From: Candidatus Cloacimonadota bacterium
GTDB taxonomy: Bacteria > Cloacimonadota > Cloacimonadia > Cloacimonadales > TCS61
Assembly (NCBI GenBank): GCA_030445745.1
Contig: JASUTE010000011.1
Coordinates: 1-55,095, forward strand
Length of the DNA stretch: 55,095 nt
Reading direction: 5' to 3'
Made by a program: the position numbers and the translations under genes. Below the pieces are notes generated by a model. That model was not told the DNA's origin and ran no database searches. It was given only the letters and a program-made list of their open reading frames with translations. Shown here piece by piece: positions 7,973 through 20,374 of this stretch; positions within the stretch are counted from its first letter, which is position 1; each line of letters begins with the position of its first letter.

Positions 7973-9271
7973 CTACATTCTAAATAAATTTTCTGATTCT
8001 AATCCATTACAGGCAAGTCGGGTATCCAAAACCAACTTAGCTTTTTTGACAATTTTTTCACAGTCGTAAGAGCTATGGTTGGTAAGAATTATTACCAAAT
8101 CATATTCGGGCAGTTTATCCAAATCGACAGAATGATATTCTTTGCAGGTAAGCTCACTTCGGAAGCTGGGTATATACGGATCATTGTAATCGAAATTTGC
8201 CTGATTTTCTTCTAATATCTTAATGATGTTATAAATTGGAGATTCGCGCATATCTTCGATATCTTTTTTATAGGCAGCTCCCAAAAGTAATATTTTAGAA
8301 TTGGAAAGTGCTTTCTTCTGTTTGTTTAAAATTTTAGCTGCTTTAGTAACTACAAAACCAGGCATATCGTTGTTTATCTCACCTGCTAATTCAATTAAAC
8401 GAGTGTGATAACCATATTCACGAGCTTTCCAAGTTAGATAGAAAGGATCTAGAGGAATGCAGTGTCCCCCGATGCCTGGGCCTGGATAGAAGGCCATAAA
8501 TCCGTAAGGTTTGGTTTTGGCTGCCTCTATTACTTCCCACACATCCAAACCCATCTTCTCGCATAAAATGGTCATCTCGTTTGCCAAAGCTATATTAATA
8601 TTTCTGAAAGTATTTTCATAGATCTTTTCCAATTCGGCAATGGCTGGAGAGGAGACTAAATGGATTGGTGCATCCAGAACCATTTCATAGAAAATTTTCG
8701 ATATTTCATTACATTTGGGGGTTACTCCACCTACCACTTTAGGAGTGTTATGAGTTTTATAAGTTTTATTACCCGGGTCTACCCGTTCTGGCGAGAAGGC
8801 AATATAAAAATCCTTGCCAATTTCGAAACCTTCTTTTTGGAAAGCTGGAGCTACTATCTCTTCAGTGGTTCCCGGATAGGTAGTACTTTCCAAAATTACC
8901 AGCGTATCTGGGGAAACGTTCTTTGCTAAGGAAGCAACAGAAGCTCTTACATAGCTGGAATCTGGTTGTTGATATTTGTCTAATGGGGTTGGAACAGCTA
9001 CCATTATTACATCAGCATTTTTCATTACCGAGTAATCCATAGAAGCTTTTAACTGTCCATTTTTTACCTGCTTAGCGAGTTCGTCATCATCTACATCGCC
9101 AATATAATTTTCGCCAGCATTCACATGCTCCACTGCATATTGGCTTACATCTACACCAATAACCTGGTAACCTTTACGAGCTACAGTAACAGCCATTGGT
9201 AATCCTACATATCCTAATCCTACAACTCCCACCACGGCTTTTTTTTCTTTGATCTTTGATATTAATGTCAT
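7973..9271 (-). CDS. UDP-N-acetyl-D-glucosamine/mannosamine 6-dehydrogenase
   Basis: It oxidises a UDP-N-acetyl-hexosamine to the uronic acid, a building block for O-antigen or capsule. The 432-aa protein has Rossmann motif GLGYVGLPMA (18-27), FSPERVDPG (159-167), the catalytic Lys216 region and Cys271 in GPGIGGHCIPLDP. The GIGGHCIPLDPFYL line-up is typical of WbpA-like and WecC-like enzymes rather than Ugd. I cannot tell the GlcNAc (WbpA) from the ManNAc (WecC) substrate by eye; the long YPGPGIGGHC motif leans to WbpA. It is followed by the NusG paralogue and preceded by ahcY at 19 bases. Confidence 0.9.
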   Translation of the reverse strand: MTLISKIKEKKAVVGVVGLGYVGLPMAVTVARKGYQVIGVDVSQYAVEHVNAGENYIGDVDDDELAKQVKNGQLKASMDYSVMKNADVIMVAVPTPLDKYQQPDSSYVRASVASLAKNVSPDTLVILESTTYPGTTEEIVAPAFQKEGFEIGKDFYIAFSPERVDPGNKTYKTHNTPKVVGGVTPKCNEISKIFYEMVLDAPIHLVSSPAIAELEKIYENTFRNINIALANEMTILCEKMGLDVWEVIEAAKTKPYGFMAFYPGPGIGGHCIPLDPFYLTWKAREYGYHTRLIELAGEINNDMPGFVVTKAAKILNKQKKALSNSKILLLGAAYKKDIEDMRESPIYNIIKILEENQANFDYNDPYIPSFRSELTCKEYHSVDLDKLPEYDLVIILTNHSSYDCEKIVKKAKLVLDTRLACNGLESENLFRM

Positions 9272-9290
9272 ACTTTCTCCTCACATTTTT

Positions 9291-12913
<3,623 letters not shown>

Positions 12914-12944
12914 CTATTCTCCTTTGTTTGCAGGCCGGGGAATA

Positions 12945-12990
12945 AAGCAATAGGCTAAAGCTAACTTACGGAAGTTTTAGCTTATTGCTT
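12945..12990 (-). promoter_or_regulatory. Long hairpin in the rpsO-pnp intergenic region (pnp leader)
   Basis: The sequence forms a long imperfect stem: AAGCAATA with TATTGCTT at the base, GCTAAA with TTTAGC next, then AACTT with AAGTT around a 4-base loop (ACGG on the + strand), with one small bulge. It lies 32 bases upstream of the pnp start. In E. coli, RNase III cuts a hairpin at the same place and PNPase then destabilises its own mRNA; the position and length fit such a site. The regulatory role is inferred from that parallel. Confidence 0.65.
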
Positions 12991-13004
12991 CACATTCCCA
13001 GCCA

Positions 13005-13039
13005 ATTAAATTAAAAATAGGGGGAAGGTTGCTCCCCCC
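13005..13039 (-). terminator. Rho-independent terminator after rpsO (likely partial)
   Basis: On the minus strand a G/C stem (GGGGGA with TCCCCC, loop of about 6-7 bases) is followed by TATTTTTAATTT. It sits 15 bases after the rpsO stop and before the pnp leader hairpin. pnp has no obvious separate promoter before its hairpin, so partial read-through from rpsO is likely, as in E. coli. Confidence 0.75.
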
Positions 13040-13053
13040 TGCTCTCCATGAAT

Positions 13054-13323
13054 TTATCTTCTGAGTCCAAGAGCTTTGATGAGCTTACGATATCTGGCGA
13101 TATCTTTTTTCTGCAGATAATCAAGTAGTCGTCTTCTCTGACCGATCAATTTCAAAAGGCCGCGACGAGAATGAAAATCCTTCTTATGGATTTTCAGGTG
13201 GGCGGTGATCTCTTTGATTCTCTCAGAAAGTAAAGCTACCTGAACTTCAGGTGATCCAGTATCTGAATCATGGAGTCTAAACTCTGCCATGATCGCCTGT
13301 TTGGCTTCTTTACTCATTGCCAT
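13054..13323 (-). CDS. rpsO: 30S ribosomal protein S15
   Basis: The 89-aa product has full normal length with the family's helical core: [16 protein letters not shown] (about 21-36), [16 protein letters not shown] (about 42-57) and the C-terminal [13 protein letters not shown]15 binds 16S rRNA at the helix 20-22 junction early in 30S assembly. AAGGAGAC precedes the ATG. It starts the - strand unit rpsO-pnp-ahcY and is divergent from the ABC exporter at 13499. Confidence 0.98.
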   Translation of the reverse strand: MAMSKEAKQAIMAEFRLHDSDTGSPEVQVALLSERIKEITAHLKIHKKDFHSRRGLLKLIGQRRRLLDYLQKKDIARYRKLIKALGLRR

Positions 13324-13438
13324 TTTTGTCTCCTTTCTTTAATTTTAGTCAAATCATAAAATTACAATTAGTTTGTAAAGTTATTTTTCTGGCCTAAATT
13401 ACTGTATTCATCACAAAAAAGCATTCAACAAATTCTGG

Positions 13439-13467
13439 TTGACATTATAACTTGAGAGTGAACTTTA
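13439..13467 (+). promoter_or_regulatory. Weak candidate promoter for the ABC exporter
   Basis: TTGACA (13439-13444) is a consensus -35 box. The best position 17 bases on (ACTTTA, 13462-13467) is a poor -10. It is the only -35-like site in the spacer between rpsO and the exporter, so it is recorded with low confidence. Confidence 0.3.
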
Positions 13468-13498
13468 GTCCAAGGTTAATCAATTTTTAAGGAATAAA

Positions 13499-15388
13499 AT
13501 GAGAAATATAGTCAGAATTTACAAAGTGATGCTAAAACACTGGGGATATCTGGTGTTTGGTCTTTTGGCAATGCTGGGTTATGCTTTGTTTAGTGGAGTA
13601 AGCATAACTTTGGCCATTCCACTTATGGATTTTGTTTTCAAAGGTGATGCTACTAAGAGAATCTACTTTACATTTTCTCAATTTTGGGATGGACTAAGTG
13701 CAGCTTTAACTAATTTTTCTCAACAATATAATATTTGGGAATTGTTTAAAAGAGATACTTTGAACTTGCTGAAAGAAAATTTGACTCAGGTATTAACCAA
13801 AACCGATCCATATTTATTATTATGGATGATAAGTATTACTCTAATTAGTTTTATAATTTTGAAAAATTTGTTTTTCTTTGCCCAGAAAATTTTATTTGCT
13901 AATTTACGAGGGAAAACGATTCGGGATGTAAGGAACAATATTTATCGCACATATCTCTATCAATCTTTTGCTTTTTTTAGTAAAAACAAAGTTGGCGATT
14001 CTTTAGTTAGAATGGTGTCGGATGTAAAAATTGTAAGCGATATGTTTATCGGTTCGGTTTTTAACTCTTTGCGCGACATAATAGTATTATTGGTATTTGC
14101 TAGAATAGCTTTATTTTTGAACGCCAAATTATTTCTAATTAGTTTAGTATTGTTGCCTATTTTCAGTGCAATAATTCATTATTTGGGGAATAAGATAAAA
14201 AAATATTCTCGCCGAATTCAGCAACAATCATCCGACATGTTTTCCAATGTGGAAGAGAAGATAAATGGAATTCGCATTGTGAAAGCTTTTTCTCGCGAGA
14301 ATTATGAAATGGAGCGGTTTAAACAAATCAATCAAAAGCATTTTAAATATTGGATTAAATCACAGTTTTATAATTCTTTTAACACTCCCCTTTCCGAATT
14401 AAATGGTACCATTACCGGATTAGTAGTTTTAATGATAGGCGGTAGCCAAGTTTTGGCAGCAGGCTCGGAATTTAGTTTCGGAAGCTTTGTTACCTTTATT
14501 TTAGCCATATTCTCGATGCTGCACCCTATGAAAACTATAACCAAAGCTTATGCAGATATTCGCAAAGCTCTAGTTTCGCTAGATCGTATTTCGGAAATTT
14601 TGAATCGTGATTCGGAAATTAGCCCAACCTCCGAGCAACAAGCTAAAAAGAGTTTTGATAGAAGTATTGAATTTAAAAATGTGAATTTTTCCTATGATGG
14701 TAAGGAAGAAATTCTGCAAAACATTAATTTAACTGTGAATAAAGGTGAAAAAGTAGCTTTAGTGGGCAGTAGTGGGTCTGGTAAAACCACGCTGGTAAAT
14801 CTTTTAGAGCGTATGTACGATGTTACCGCTGGGAAAATTCTGATCGATGGCATTCCAATAGAAAACATCAAGTTGCACGATTTGAGGAATTTGTTTGGGA
14901 CTGTAACCCAGGAATCGGTACTATTTGCCGATTCTATTGCCGATAACATTCGTTATGGGAGTTTAAAAAAGATAGATGAAAAAGATATAAGAAAAGCTGC
15001 TCAGATAGCTAATGCTGATGAATTTATCGAAAAATGGCCAGAACAATACGATAAGATGCTGAACCCGCATGGTGGCAATCTTTCGGGTGGGCAAAAACAG
15101 CGTATTTGTATTGCGCGTGCTATTGTGGGGAATCCACCAATTTTAATTTTCGATGAAGCCACCAGCGCCTTGGATACCGAGGCTGAACGAAATGTGCAGG
15201 ATGCCATCGACAAAGCAACCAAGAATAGAACCGTTATTGTAATTGCTCATCGCCTTTCCACCGTGCTTGCATCCGATAAAATTGTGGTGATGGACGAAGG
15301 CAAGATAATTGATATAGGTACTCACGAAGAACTTTTACAGAAATGTGACAGGTACAAATATCTTTATGAACTGCAATTTGCCGACTAA
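13499..15388 (+). CDS. MsbA-like ABC exporter (fused membrane and ATPase domains)
   Basis: The 629-aa half-transporter probably works as a homodimer and moves lipid A, a lipid-linked glycan or another amphiphile across the inner membrane. About six membrane segments lie in residues 15-345. The ATPase domain has Walker A GSSGSGKT (423-430), signature LSGGQ (528-532), Walker B ILIFDEA (548-554) and the switch His in IAHR (about 586). The segment between the first membrane helices (about 50-105) is longer than in E. coli MsbA. It stands at the head of a surface-glycan cluster, 65 bases before the first phosphotransferase, which suggests export of that material. Substrate not determined by sequence. 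Confidence 0.9.
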   Translation: MRNIVRIYKVMLKHWGYLVFGLLAMLGYALFSGVSITLAIPLMDFVFKGDATKRIYFTFSQFWDGLSAALTNFSQQYNIWELFKRDTLNLLKENLTQVLTKTDPYLLLWMISITLISFIILKNLFFFAQKILFANLRGKTIRDVRNNIYRTYLYQSFAFFSKNKVGDSLVRMVSDVKIVSDMFIGSVFNSLRDIIVLLVFARIALFLNAKLFLISLVLLPIFSAIIHYLGNKIKKYSRRIQQQSSDMFSNVEEKINGIRIVKAFSRENYEMERFKQINQKHFKYWIKSQFYNSFNTPLSELNGTITGLVVLMIGGSQVLAAGSEFSFGSFVTFILAIFSMLHPMKTITKAYADIRKALVSLDRISEILNRDSEISPTSEQQAKKSFDRSIEFKNVNFSYDGKEEILQNINLTVNKGEKVALVGSSGSGKTTLVNLLERMYDVTAGKILIDGIPIENIKLHDLRNLFGTVTQESVLFADSIADNIRYGSLKKIDEKDIRKAAQIANADEFIEKWPEQYDKMLNPHGGNLSGGQKQRICIARAIVGNPPILIFDEATSALDTEAERNVQDAIDKATKNRTVIVIAHRLSTVLASDKIVVMDEGKIIDIGTHEELLQKCDRYKYLYELQFAD

Positions 15389-15453
15389 GTTATAATGATG
15401 ACACAATTTTTTTTTGGATTTGCAAAAATATTTGTTTTAGGAGCGTTTAATTA

Positions 15454-16488
15454 ATGCATTTAGAGACACTTTTAATCAAATATCCATATAAGATTGCTTG
15501 GTATATTAGCAGACTATTTCATAAAGGTATGCAAATTGATTTTTTGTGTGGAAATATTGTTGATTATATTTGCTTCAAAAATATTTACGCACTTATGCCT
15601 AATATTAGAATTATTGCTCGCAATAAAAAGGTAAAAAAACAGCTTTTGCAATACGGAATTGATGCTCCTGTTTATCCCAATTTTCCCGATGTAATTATTA
15701 TGGCTCGTCATCTAACTCGAAAATATCCTGTAAAAAAGATAAAAAAAATTGGAATGCGGCATGGTGCTTATCATTTCAAAGATTTCATAAATAAAAAGAA
15801 ATATAATGCATTTGATATTTATTTCGTTACTTCCAAAAGTGAACAAAAAGCAGCAATAGCCAGAGGAATCGTAAAAACTGTTCCTATTGGTTTTCCCAAA
15901 ATAGATAATGCTTTTAAAAATAACAACTTAGATAAGTATAAAGCAAAACTGAATATTAATCCACATCTAAACACAATCATTTTTTCTGCTACGTGGGATA
16001 AAAAAGGCTATGCTGCAATTGATAAATGGTATGATAAATTAGATAGATTAATAGATAAATATAATGTTTTGGTAACTGTTCATCCGTGGACTTCCAAAGG
16101 TAAAATTGCAAAAATCAAAAATACAGAGGGTGTAAAATATATCGAAGATAAAGACATCCTGCCTTATCTAATGATTTCTGATTTAATGATCGGTGATACA
16201 AGCTCTATTTTGGGAGAATTTTGTGCGCTGGATAAACCATTGATTACCTTTGAAATTCCTTTGGTCGGAAGAATGACAGAAGAAACGAAAACTATGTTGG
16301 AAGACATTTCTTTCAGAGTGAAAAATTTTGATGAATTAATAAAAACGATTCCTATTGCTCTTAAAAATAAAAATCTCCATCAAAAAGCCAGAAAAAAATA
16401 TAATAAAATTATGTTTGATCAGCTTGATGGGAAAGCAAGTGAGCGAGCAGTCAGAATTATTAAAGAAGTTGTTAGAGAATATAAATGA
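15454..16488 (+). CDS. CDP-glycerol glycerophosphotransferase-like protein (TagB/TagF family), copy 1
   Basis: Enzymes of this family transfer a polyol-phosphate from a CDP-polyol onto a glycan or growing polymer on the cytoplasmic face. The 344-aa protein carries the family landmarks: HG at 103-104 (catalytic base region, RHGAYH), VHP at 209-211, DTSS at 248-251 followed by EF...DKPLI, and a C-terminal DGKASERA. There is no membrane segment; basic and aromatic residues in the first 25 positions may contact the membrane. AGGAG precedes the ATG by 10 bases, and it overlaps the ATP-grasp gene by ATGA. It is the most divergent of the four full copies. Confidence 0.82.
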   Translation: MHLETLLIKYPYKIAWYISRLFHKGMQIDFLCGNIVDYICFKNIYALMPNIRIIARNKKVKKQLLQYGIDAPVYPNFPDVIIMARHLTRKYPVKKIKKIGMRHGAYHFKDFINKKKYNAFDIYFVTSKSEQKAAIARGIVKTVPIGFPKIDNAFKNNNLDKYKAKLNINPHLNTIIFSATWDKKGYAAIDKWYDKLDRLIDKYNVLVTVHPWTSKGKIAKIKNTEGVKYIEDKDILPYLMISDLMIGDTSSILGEFCALDKPLITFEIPLVGRMTEETKTMLEDISFRVKNFDELIKTIPIALKNKNLHQKARKKYNKIMFDQLDGKASERAVRIIKEVVREYK

Positions 16489-17432
16489 AATTAGGTATTT
16501 TTACAGCATTTCGCAACGAACATCGCAGTTATGTTGAATCTTGTAAAGAGCTTGGGATAGATTATGAAATTATCGATATCATCGGCGATAATTGGCTGGA
16601 TGAAATTTTAGCTTCTGATTGTGAAGGATTTCTTTGTCGTACTCCCTCGAAATTTCAAGAAAGAAAGGATATGTTCAATGAAAAATTGTATGTAATCAAC
16701 AAAATGCTGAACAAACCGATTTACCCTTCTTATGATGAACTTTATATTCACGAAAACAAGAAAATGATGTATTACTTCTTAAAATTAAACGGATTACCTC
16801 ACGTAAAAACAAATATTTTTTATCGCAAACAAGATTATTACGACTTCCTTGAAAAAGCCGAATTCCCTATTGTTTTCAAAACTAGCATCGGTTCTACGTC
16901 CAAAGGCGTTGAAATAATTAAAACAAAATCACGAGCCAAAAAAATCGGCAGAAAAGTCTTTGGCATATTAAACAACAAATTAGCTAAGGGTTACACTCCT
17001 CAAACTACAGGCAAAATCATTCCGATTAGAGCTCGAGGACTTTTGCAAAGACATTTTATCTTATTGCAAAAATTCGTGGATATTAAATGGGAGTGGCGAG
17101 TTGTAAAAATAGGTGAATCGTACTTTGGGCATCAAAAATTATTAGAAGGCTATTTTGCCAGTGGTGCTGCCAAAAAGGGTTGGGTTAAACCACCAGAAGA
17201 ATTGCTTTTTTTGTTAAAACGGATTGCAGATGAAAATAATTTTTATTCTGTATCTCTGGATGTATTTGAGACTAAAACCGGCAAATTTGTCATTAATGAA
17301 ATTCAATCGATTATCGGTCAGGCAACAAAGCATCTAATGATAATTGATAACAACCAGGCAGATTTGTTTTCAAAATTGGAAAATTTATTTTTGAAGAAAG
17401 ATCATTTAATCAATATCGCAGCTATTTGTTAA
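16485..17432 (+). CDS. ATP-grasp family ligase in a surface-glycan cluster
   Basis: The 315-aa protein resembles ATP-grasp carboxylate-amine or -thiol ligases. FPIVFKTSIGSTSKGVEII (about 127-145) supplies the Lys and the small-residue loop that grip ATP. ILLQKFVDIKWEWRVVKIG (about 192-210) and SVSLDVFE plus VINEIQ (about 255-275) supply the metal-binding D, E and N residues. Such enzymes in envelope clusters can attach an amino acid or amine to a sugar acid; given the uronic-acid precursor genes nearby this is plausible but unproven. It overlaps its upstream neighbour by ATGA and is 46 bases before the DUF6165 gene. Confidence 0.75.
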   Translation: MKLGIFTAFRNEHRSYVESCKELGIDYEIIDIIGDNWLDEILASDCEGFLCRTPSKFQERKDMFNEKLYVINKMLNKPIYPSYDELYIHENKKMMYYFLKLNGLPHVKTNIFYRKQDYYDFLEKAEFPIVFKTSIGSTSKGVEIIKTKSRAKKIGRKVFGILNNKLAKGYTPQTTGKIIPIRARGLLQRHFILLQKFVDIKWEWRVVKIGESYFGHQKLLEGYFASGAAKKGWVKPPEELLFLLKRIADENNFYSVSLDVFETKTGKFVINEIQSIIGQATKHLMIIDNNQADLFSKLENLFLKKDHLINIAAIC

Positions 17433-17478
17433 GGGTAAAGCATTTTATAAAACTATTAATAGATAAAGGAGTAAAATA

Positions 17479-17865
17479 GTGAAAATAGATGTGTCAATTG
17501 GAGAAGTTGTCGATAAAGTAACAATTTTGGAAATCAAAAAAGAGAAATTTAAGAACGCTGAGAAATTAGCAAATGTTGTCAAAGAATATGAACTACTGAA
17601 AAAAGAAATCGAAGCAATTGGCATCACTACAGATTCCGATGAGTTTAAACGCTTAAAAGAGGTAAACCTCAAACTATGGCAGATCGAAGATGATATCCGT
17701 CTCGAAGAATCCAAACATAATTTTGGAGAAAAATTCATTAAATTAGCTCGCAGTGTCTATTTTGAAAATGACAAAAGAGCTGCTATCAAAAAGGAGATCA
17801 ATCTAAAATATGGATCTGACCTTATCGAAGAAAAGGGATATTTTAATTATCAAGCACGGAAATAA
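17479..17865 (+). CDS. DUF6165 family protein
   Basis: The 128-aa helical protein starts at a GTG (17479) behind a good AAAGGAG. Its opening VSIGEVVDKVTILEIKKEK and its ending RSVYFENDKRAAIKKEIN then GSDLIEEKGY match my memory of DUF6165, a small uncharacterised family often found in LPS and glycan gene clusters. No membrane segment or signal peptide is seen, so it should act in the cytoplasm, perhaps as a partner of a glycosyltransferase. It ends one base before the ATG of the GT9 gene. No biochemical role is known to me. Confidence 0.75.
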   Translation: MKIDVSIGEVVDKVTILEIKKEKFKNAEKLANVVKEYELLKKEIEAIGITTDSDEFKRLKEVNLKLWQIEDDIRLEESKHNFGEKFIKLARSVYFENDKRAAIKKEINLKYGSDLIEEKGYFNYQARK

Positions 17866-17866
17866 A

Positions 17867-18922
17867 ATGGGTAAAGAAAAAATTATTCCAAAAAATGAAT
17901 TAAAGAAAATCAAGAAAATCTTAATTATACAACATAAGCCATTTGGAGATGTTTTATTGAATACGGGTTATTTACCTTTTTTAAGAAAGAAATTTCCACA
18001 AGCTCAAATTGATTATCTTATCCAAAAACCCTATCTAACTCTCCTGGAAGATAATCCTTATATAGATAATTTATTGGTAATGCAAAAAAAGGAAAAGAAG
18101 GGACTAAACTATTTTGGCTATCTCAAAGAGCGATTTCGCATAATTAAAAAGGTTCGCACTCAAAAATACGACCTAATTATTGATCAATTACGGGGAACGG
18201 GTTCTGCTCAAATCACCCTGCTTTCAGGAGCTAAATACCGAATCGGTTGGAAACTAAAAAGATGGAACTGGGTTTATAATCTCAAAAGAACTCGCAGGAA
18301 TGACCGCTATTATTCGCTTATGAAATTTCATCTTTTGGAACCTTTGGGAATAAAAGAACAACCGCATCAACTCTATTATCATGTAAAAAGATCTTCCCAA
18401 GAAAAGATTGATGAGTGGCTCAAAGAACAAAATCTTTCTGATAATCAATTTATTGTTTTCTCTCCAGGAACTCCTGTTTTGGCAAAACAATGGTCGGAGG
18501 AAGGATTTGCCAAACTTGGTGATTTAATTCAAGAAAAGCATCAAATTCCTATTGTTTTTCTTTGGGGCCCTGGCGAAGATGAATTATGTAAACGTATAAT
18601 TGCTAGAATGAATACCAAACCAATAATGGCATTACCGACAAAATTCAACGAAGCTGCCGCCTTATTAAAAAGAGCAAAAATGTATATAAGCCAGGACGGT
18701 GGAATTAATCATGTGGCAATTTCACAAAACTGTCCGTCCATTGCCATTTTTGGCCCGCACTCGAATCCCAAAAAATGGCAAGCTTGGCATGATCCCAAAC
18801 ATCCTTACATCAGAAATTGGGATTGCCAAGACAGCTCCGACAGAACTTTGGGAATCACTCCCGAAATGGTTTATGAAAAGTTTTTGGAATTAAAAGACAT
18901 TATAGAAAATGAAAAAGTTTAA
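17867..18922 (+). CDS. Glycosyltransferase family 9 (heptosyltransferase-like)
   Basis: The 351-aa GT-B enzyme belongs to the family of ADP-heptose:LPS heptosyltransferases. IIQHKPFGDVLLNTGYLPFLR is the N-terminal phosphate-loop region (about 21-41). SPGTPVLAKQWSEEGFAKL (about 210-230) and SQDGGINHVAISQNCPSIAIFGP (about 283-305) are the C-terminal nucleotide-sugar motifs; H in NHVA is typical. A longer frame could begin at 17810 inside DUF6165, but ATG 17867, one base after that gene's stop, gives a normal family N-terminus. It suggests attachment to an LPS-like core. The donor sugar cannot be told by eye. Confidence 0.87.
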   Translation: MGKEKIIPKNELKKIKKILIIQHKPFGDVLLNTGYLPFLRKKFPQAQIDYLIQKPYLTLLEDNPYIDNLLVMQKKEKKGLNYFGYLKERFRIIKKVRTQKYDLIIDQLRGTGSAQITLLSGAKYRIGWKLKRWNWVYNLKRTRRNDRYYSLMKFHLLEPLGIKEQPHQLYYHVKRSSQEKIDEWLKEQNLSDNQFIVFSPGTPVLAKQWSEEGFAKLGDLIQEKHQIPIVFLWGPGEDELCKRIIARMNTKPIMALPTKFNEAAALLKRAKMYISQDGGINHVAISQNCPSIAIFGPHSNPKKWQAWHDPKHPYIRNWDCQDSSDRTLGITPEMVYEKFLELKDIIENEKV

Positions 18923-19349
18923 CTATCAAGAGCAAGAAGCAAATTCCGACATGATAAAACACTGTTTGGGGGAGTATAAATTTTCAAATAAAGATATTGA
19001 AGTTCATTTAAAATCAGATGATTGGAGAATTAGAAAATTCCTCTTCGAAAAGTTTTTTAGTAACAGTACTCATATAATTAAAGATTTAATGATTTTTAAA
19101 AAGGGTGAACTTTTCAAATTAAACAAAGAATATAAGGTTTCTCAGTTCAATTATGAATTTCAGAGAAAAAAATATCCTTCCGGAGTGACAATGGGAAATA
19201 TAGTTATCGCAGATAGAGGCGGTAGTAGAAGCTATAACAGAATTAATAAATTAATAGAATCATCTTTTGTTCGTTTTGTTTGTATAGTTAGCTGCAAATA
19301 TAATTTTGCTTTACTTAATTTAGAAAACAATAATTCCCTATGTCGATGA
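18909..19349 (+). CDS. Unknown small protein in surface-glycan cluster (146 aa)
   Basis: The ATG is inside the end of the GT9 gene (14-base overlap), so it is coupled to it. The product is basic, has no signal peptide, and contains the unusual block QRKKYPSGVTMGNIV then DRGGSRSYNRINKLIESSF (about 85-122). That block reads like a folded domain, and the protein then ends abruptly in a Leu/Asn-rich tail. I do not recognise the family. It could be a small glycan-modifying factor or a truncated gene. The next gene overlaps its stop (ATGTCGATGA). Confidence 0.5.
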   Translation: MKKFNYQEQEANSDMIKHCLGEYKFSNKDIEVHLKSDDWRIRKFLFEKFFSNSTHIIKDLMIFKKGELFKLNKEYKVSQFNYEFQRKKYPSGVTMGNIVIADRGGSRSYNRINKLIESSFVRFVCIVSCKYNFALLNLENNNSLCR

Positions 19350-20374
19350 AATACATTTTTTATATAGCTAAAATTTACTCAATTCCAATTTATAAACCCT
19401 TAGTCGAATATGTAAATAATAGTGAAATTGAGTATCGATTTTACATTTCTGAAAAAGTTGCTAAACATTTTCCTGCAGAATGGGAAAAATCTAAAATTTT
19501 ATATAACCTAAAAGAAGCAAAAGAGTTTCAAGCTGATTTTGTTTTGGTATCAGGTAATTTTGTTGATTTTCGTATTCCAGGTGTAAAAGTGCAGCTTTTT
19601 CACGGTTTGGGAGTGGAAAAACCTGTTCATTACAAAATCAGACATTTTTTCGATGTTTACTGTACTTCAGGCCCAATTGTTACAAAAAAATTTCAGGAAT
19701 TGCAAAAACGCTATAAATATTTTTCAGTGGTGGAAACCGGGTGGCCTAAAGTTGACCACATTCTGAATTTTGATACTAAAAATTTAAGGGACAGATTTAA
19801 TATTCCTCAGAATAAGAAAATAATTTTATTTGCACCTACCCACAGCCGTAAAATGCAATCTGCAGAAGCGCTTTTACCAACTATTTCCCAAATAAAAAAG
19901 GAGGATGAACTCTGGCTTCTAAAATTCCATGAGCTAATGGACAAAGAATTAGTAGCCAAAGCCAAACAAGCTGCTGGTTTTCGGGTTATTGAAGATTACG
20001 ATATTACTCCTTATCTGCACTTGGCCGATCTGCTAATTTCTGATACTTCTTCGGTAATCTATGAATTTATGTTGCTGGATAAACCAATTATTACTTACAG
20101 AACTCTTTGTTGGGAAGATAAAGGCATAAATATTTCCCAGCCAGCTGAGCTAAGACCGGCAATAAAGCGGAGCTTGGCTAAACCGGAAGAACTTAAAAAC
20201 AACCGGAAAAAATATCTGCAGCAGGTAAATCCACGCCAAGATGGCAAAATAAGTGAAAACTTGATAAAAATTTTGGAAACGATAGAGCTTCCTAAAAAGA
20301 AAAAACCACTTAACTTGGTTCGGAAAATGCAAATACTCTACCATGATAAGTTTAGAAAAGGATATTTAAGATAA
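19340..20374 (+). CDS. CDP-glycerol glycerophosphotransferase-like protein (TagB/TagF family), copy 2
   Basis: The 344-aa protein has HG at 88-89 (QLFHGLGVEKP), FAPTHS at 164-169, His197 in LKFHEL, DTSS at 235-238 followed by EFMLLDKPIITY, and a C-terminal RQDGKISE. These are the family landmarks for CDP-polyol phosphotransfer. A second ATG at 19346 is an equally good start. It overlaps both neighbours, and the last base of its stop is the first base of the truncated copy that follows (TAATG). It differs clearly from copies 3 and 4, so it may use another acceptor or donor. Confidence 0.82.
   Translation: MSMKYIFYIAKIYSIPIYKPLVEYVNNSEIEYRFYISEKVAKHFPAEWEKSKILYNLKEAKEFQADFVLVSGNFVDFRIPGVKVQLFHGLGVEKPVHYKIRHFFDVYCTSGPIVTKKFQELQKRYKYFSVVETGWPKVDHILNFDTKNLRDRFNIPQNKKIILFAPTHSRKMQSAEALLPTISQIKKEDELWLLKFHELMDKELVAKAKQAAGFRVIEDYDITPYLHLADLLISDTSSVIYEFMLLDKPIITYRTLCWEDKGINISQPAELRPAIKRSLAKPEELKNNRKKYLQQVNPRQDGKISENLIKILETIELPKKKKPLNLVRKMQILYHDKFRKGYLR

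Noticed and set aside
17810-17866. The longer GT9 frame from 17810
   Set aside because: It overlaps DUF6165 by 56 bases and adds residues that do not belong to the family; ATG 17867 is better.
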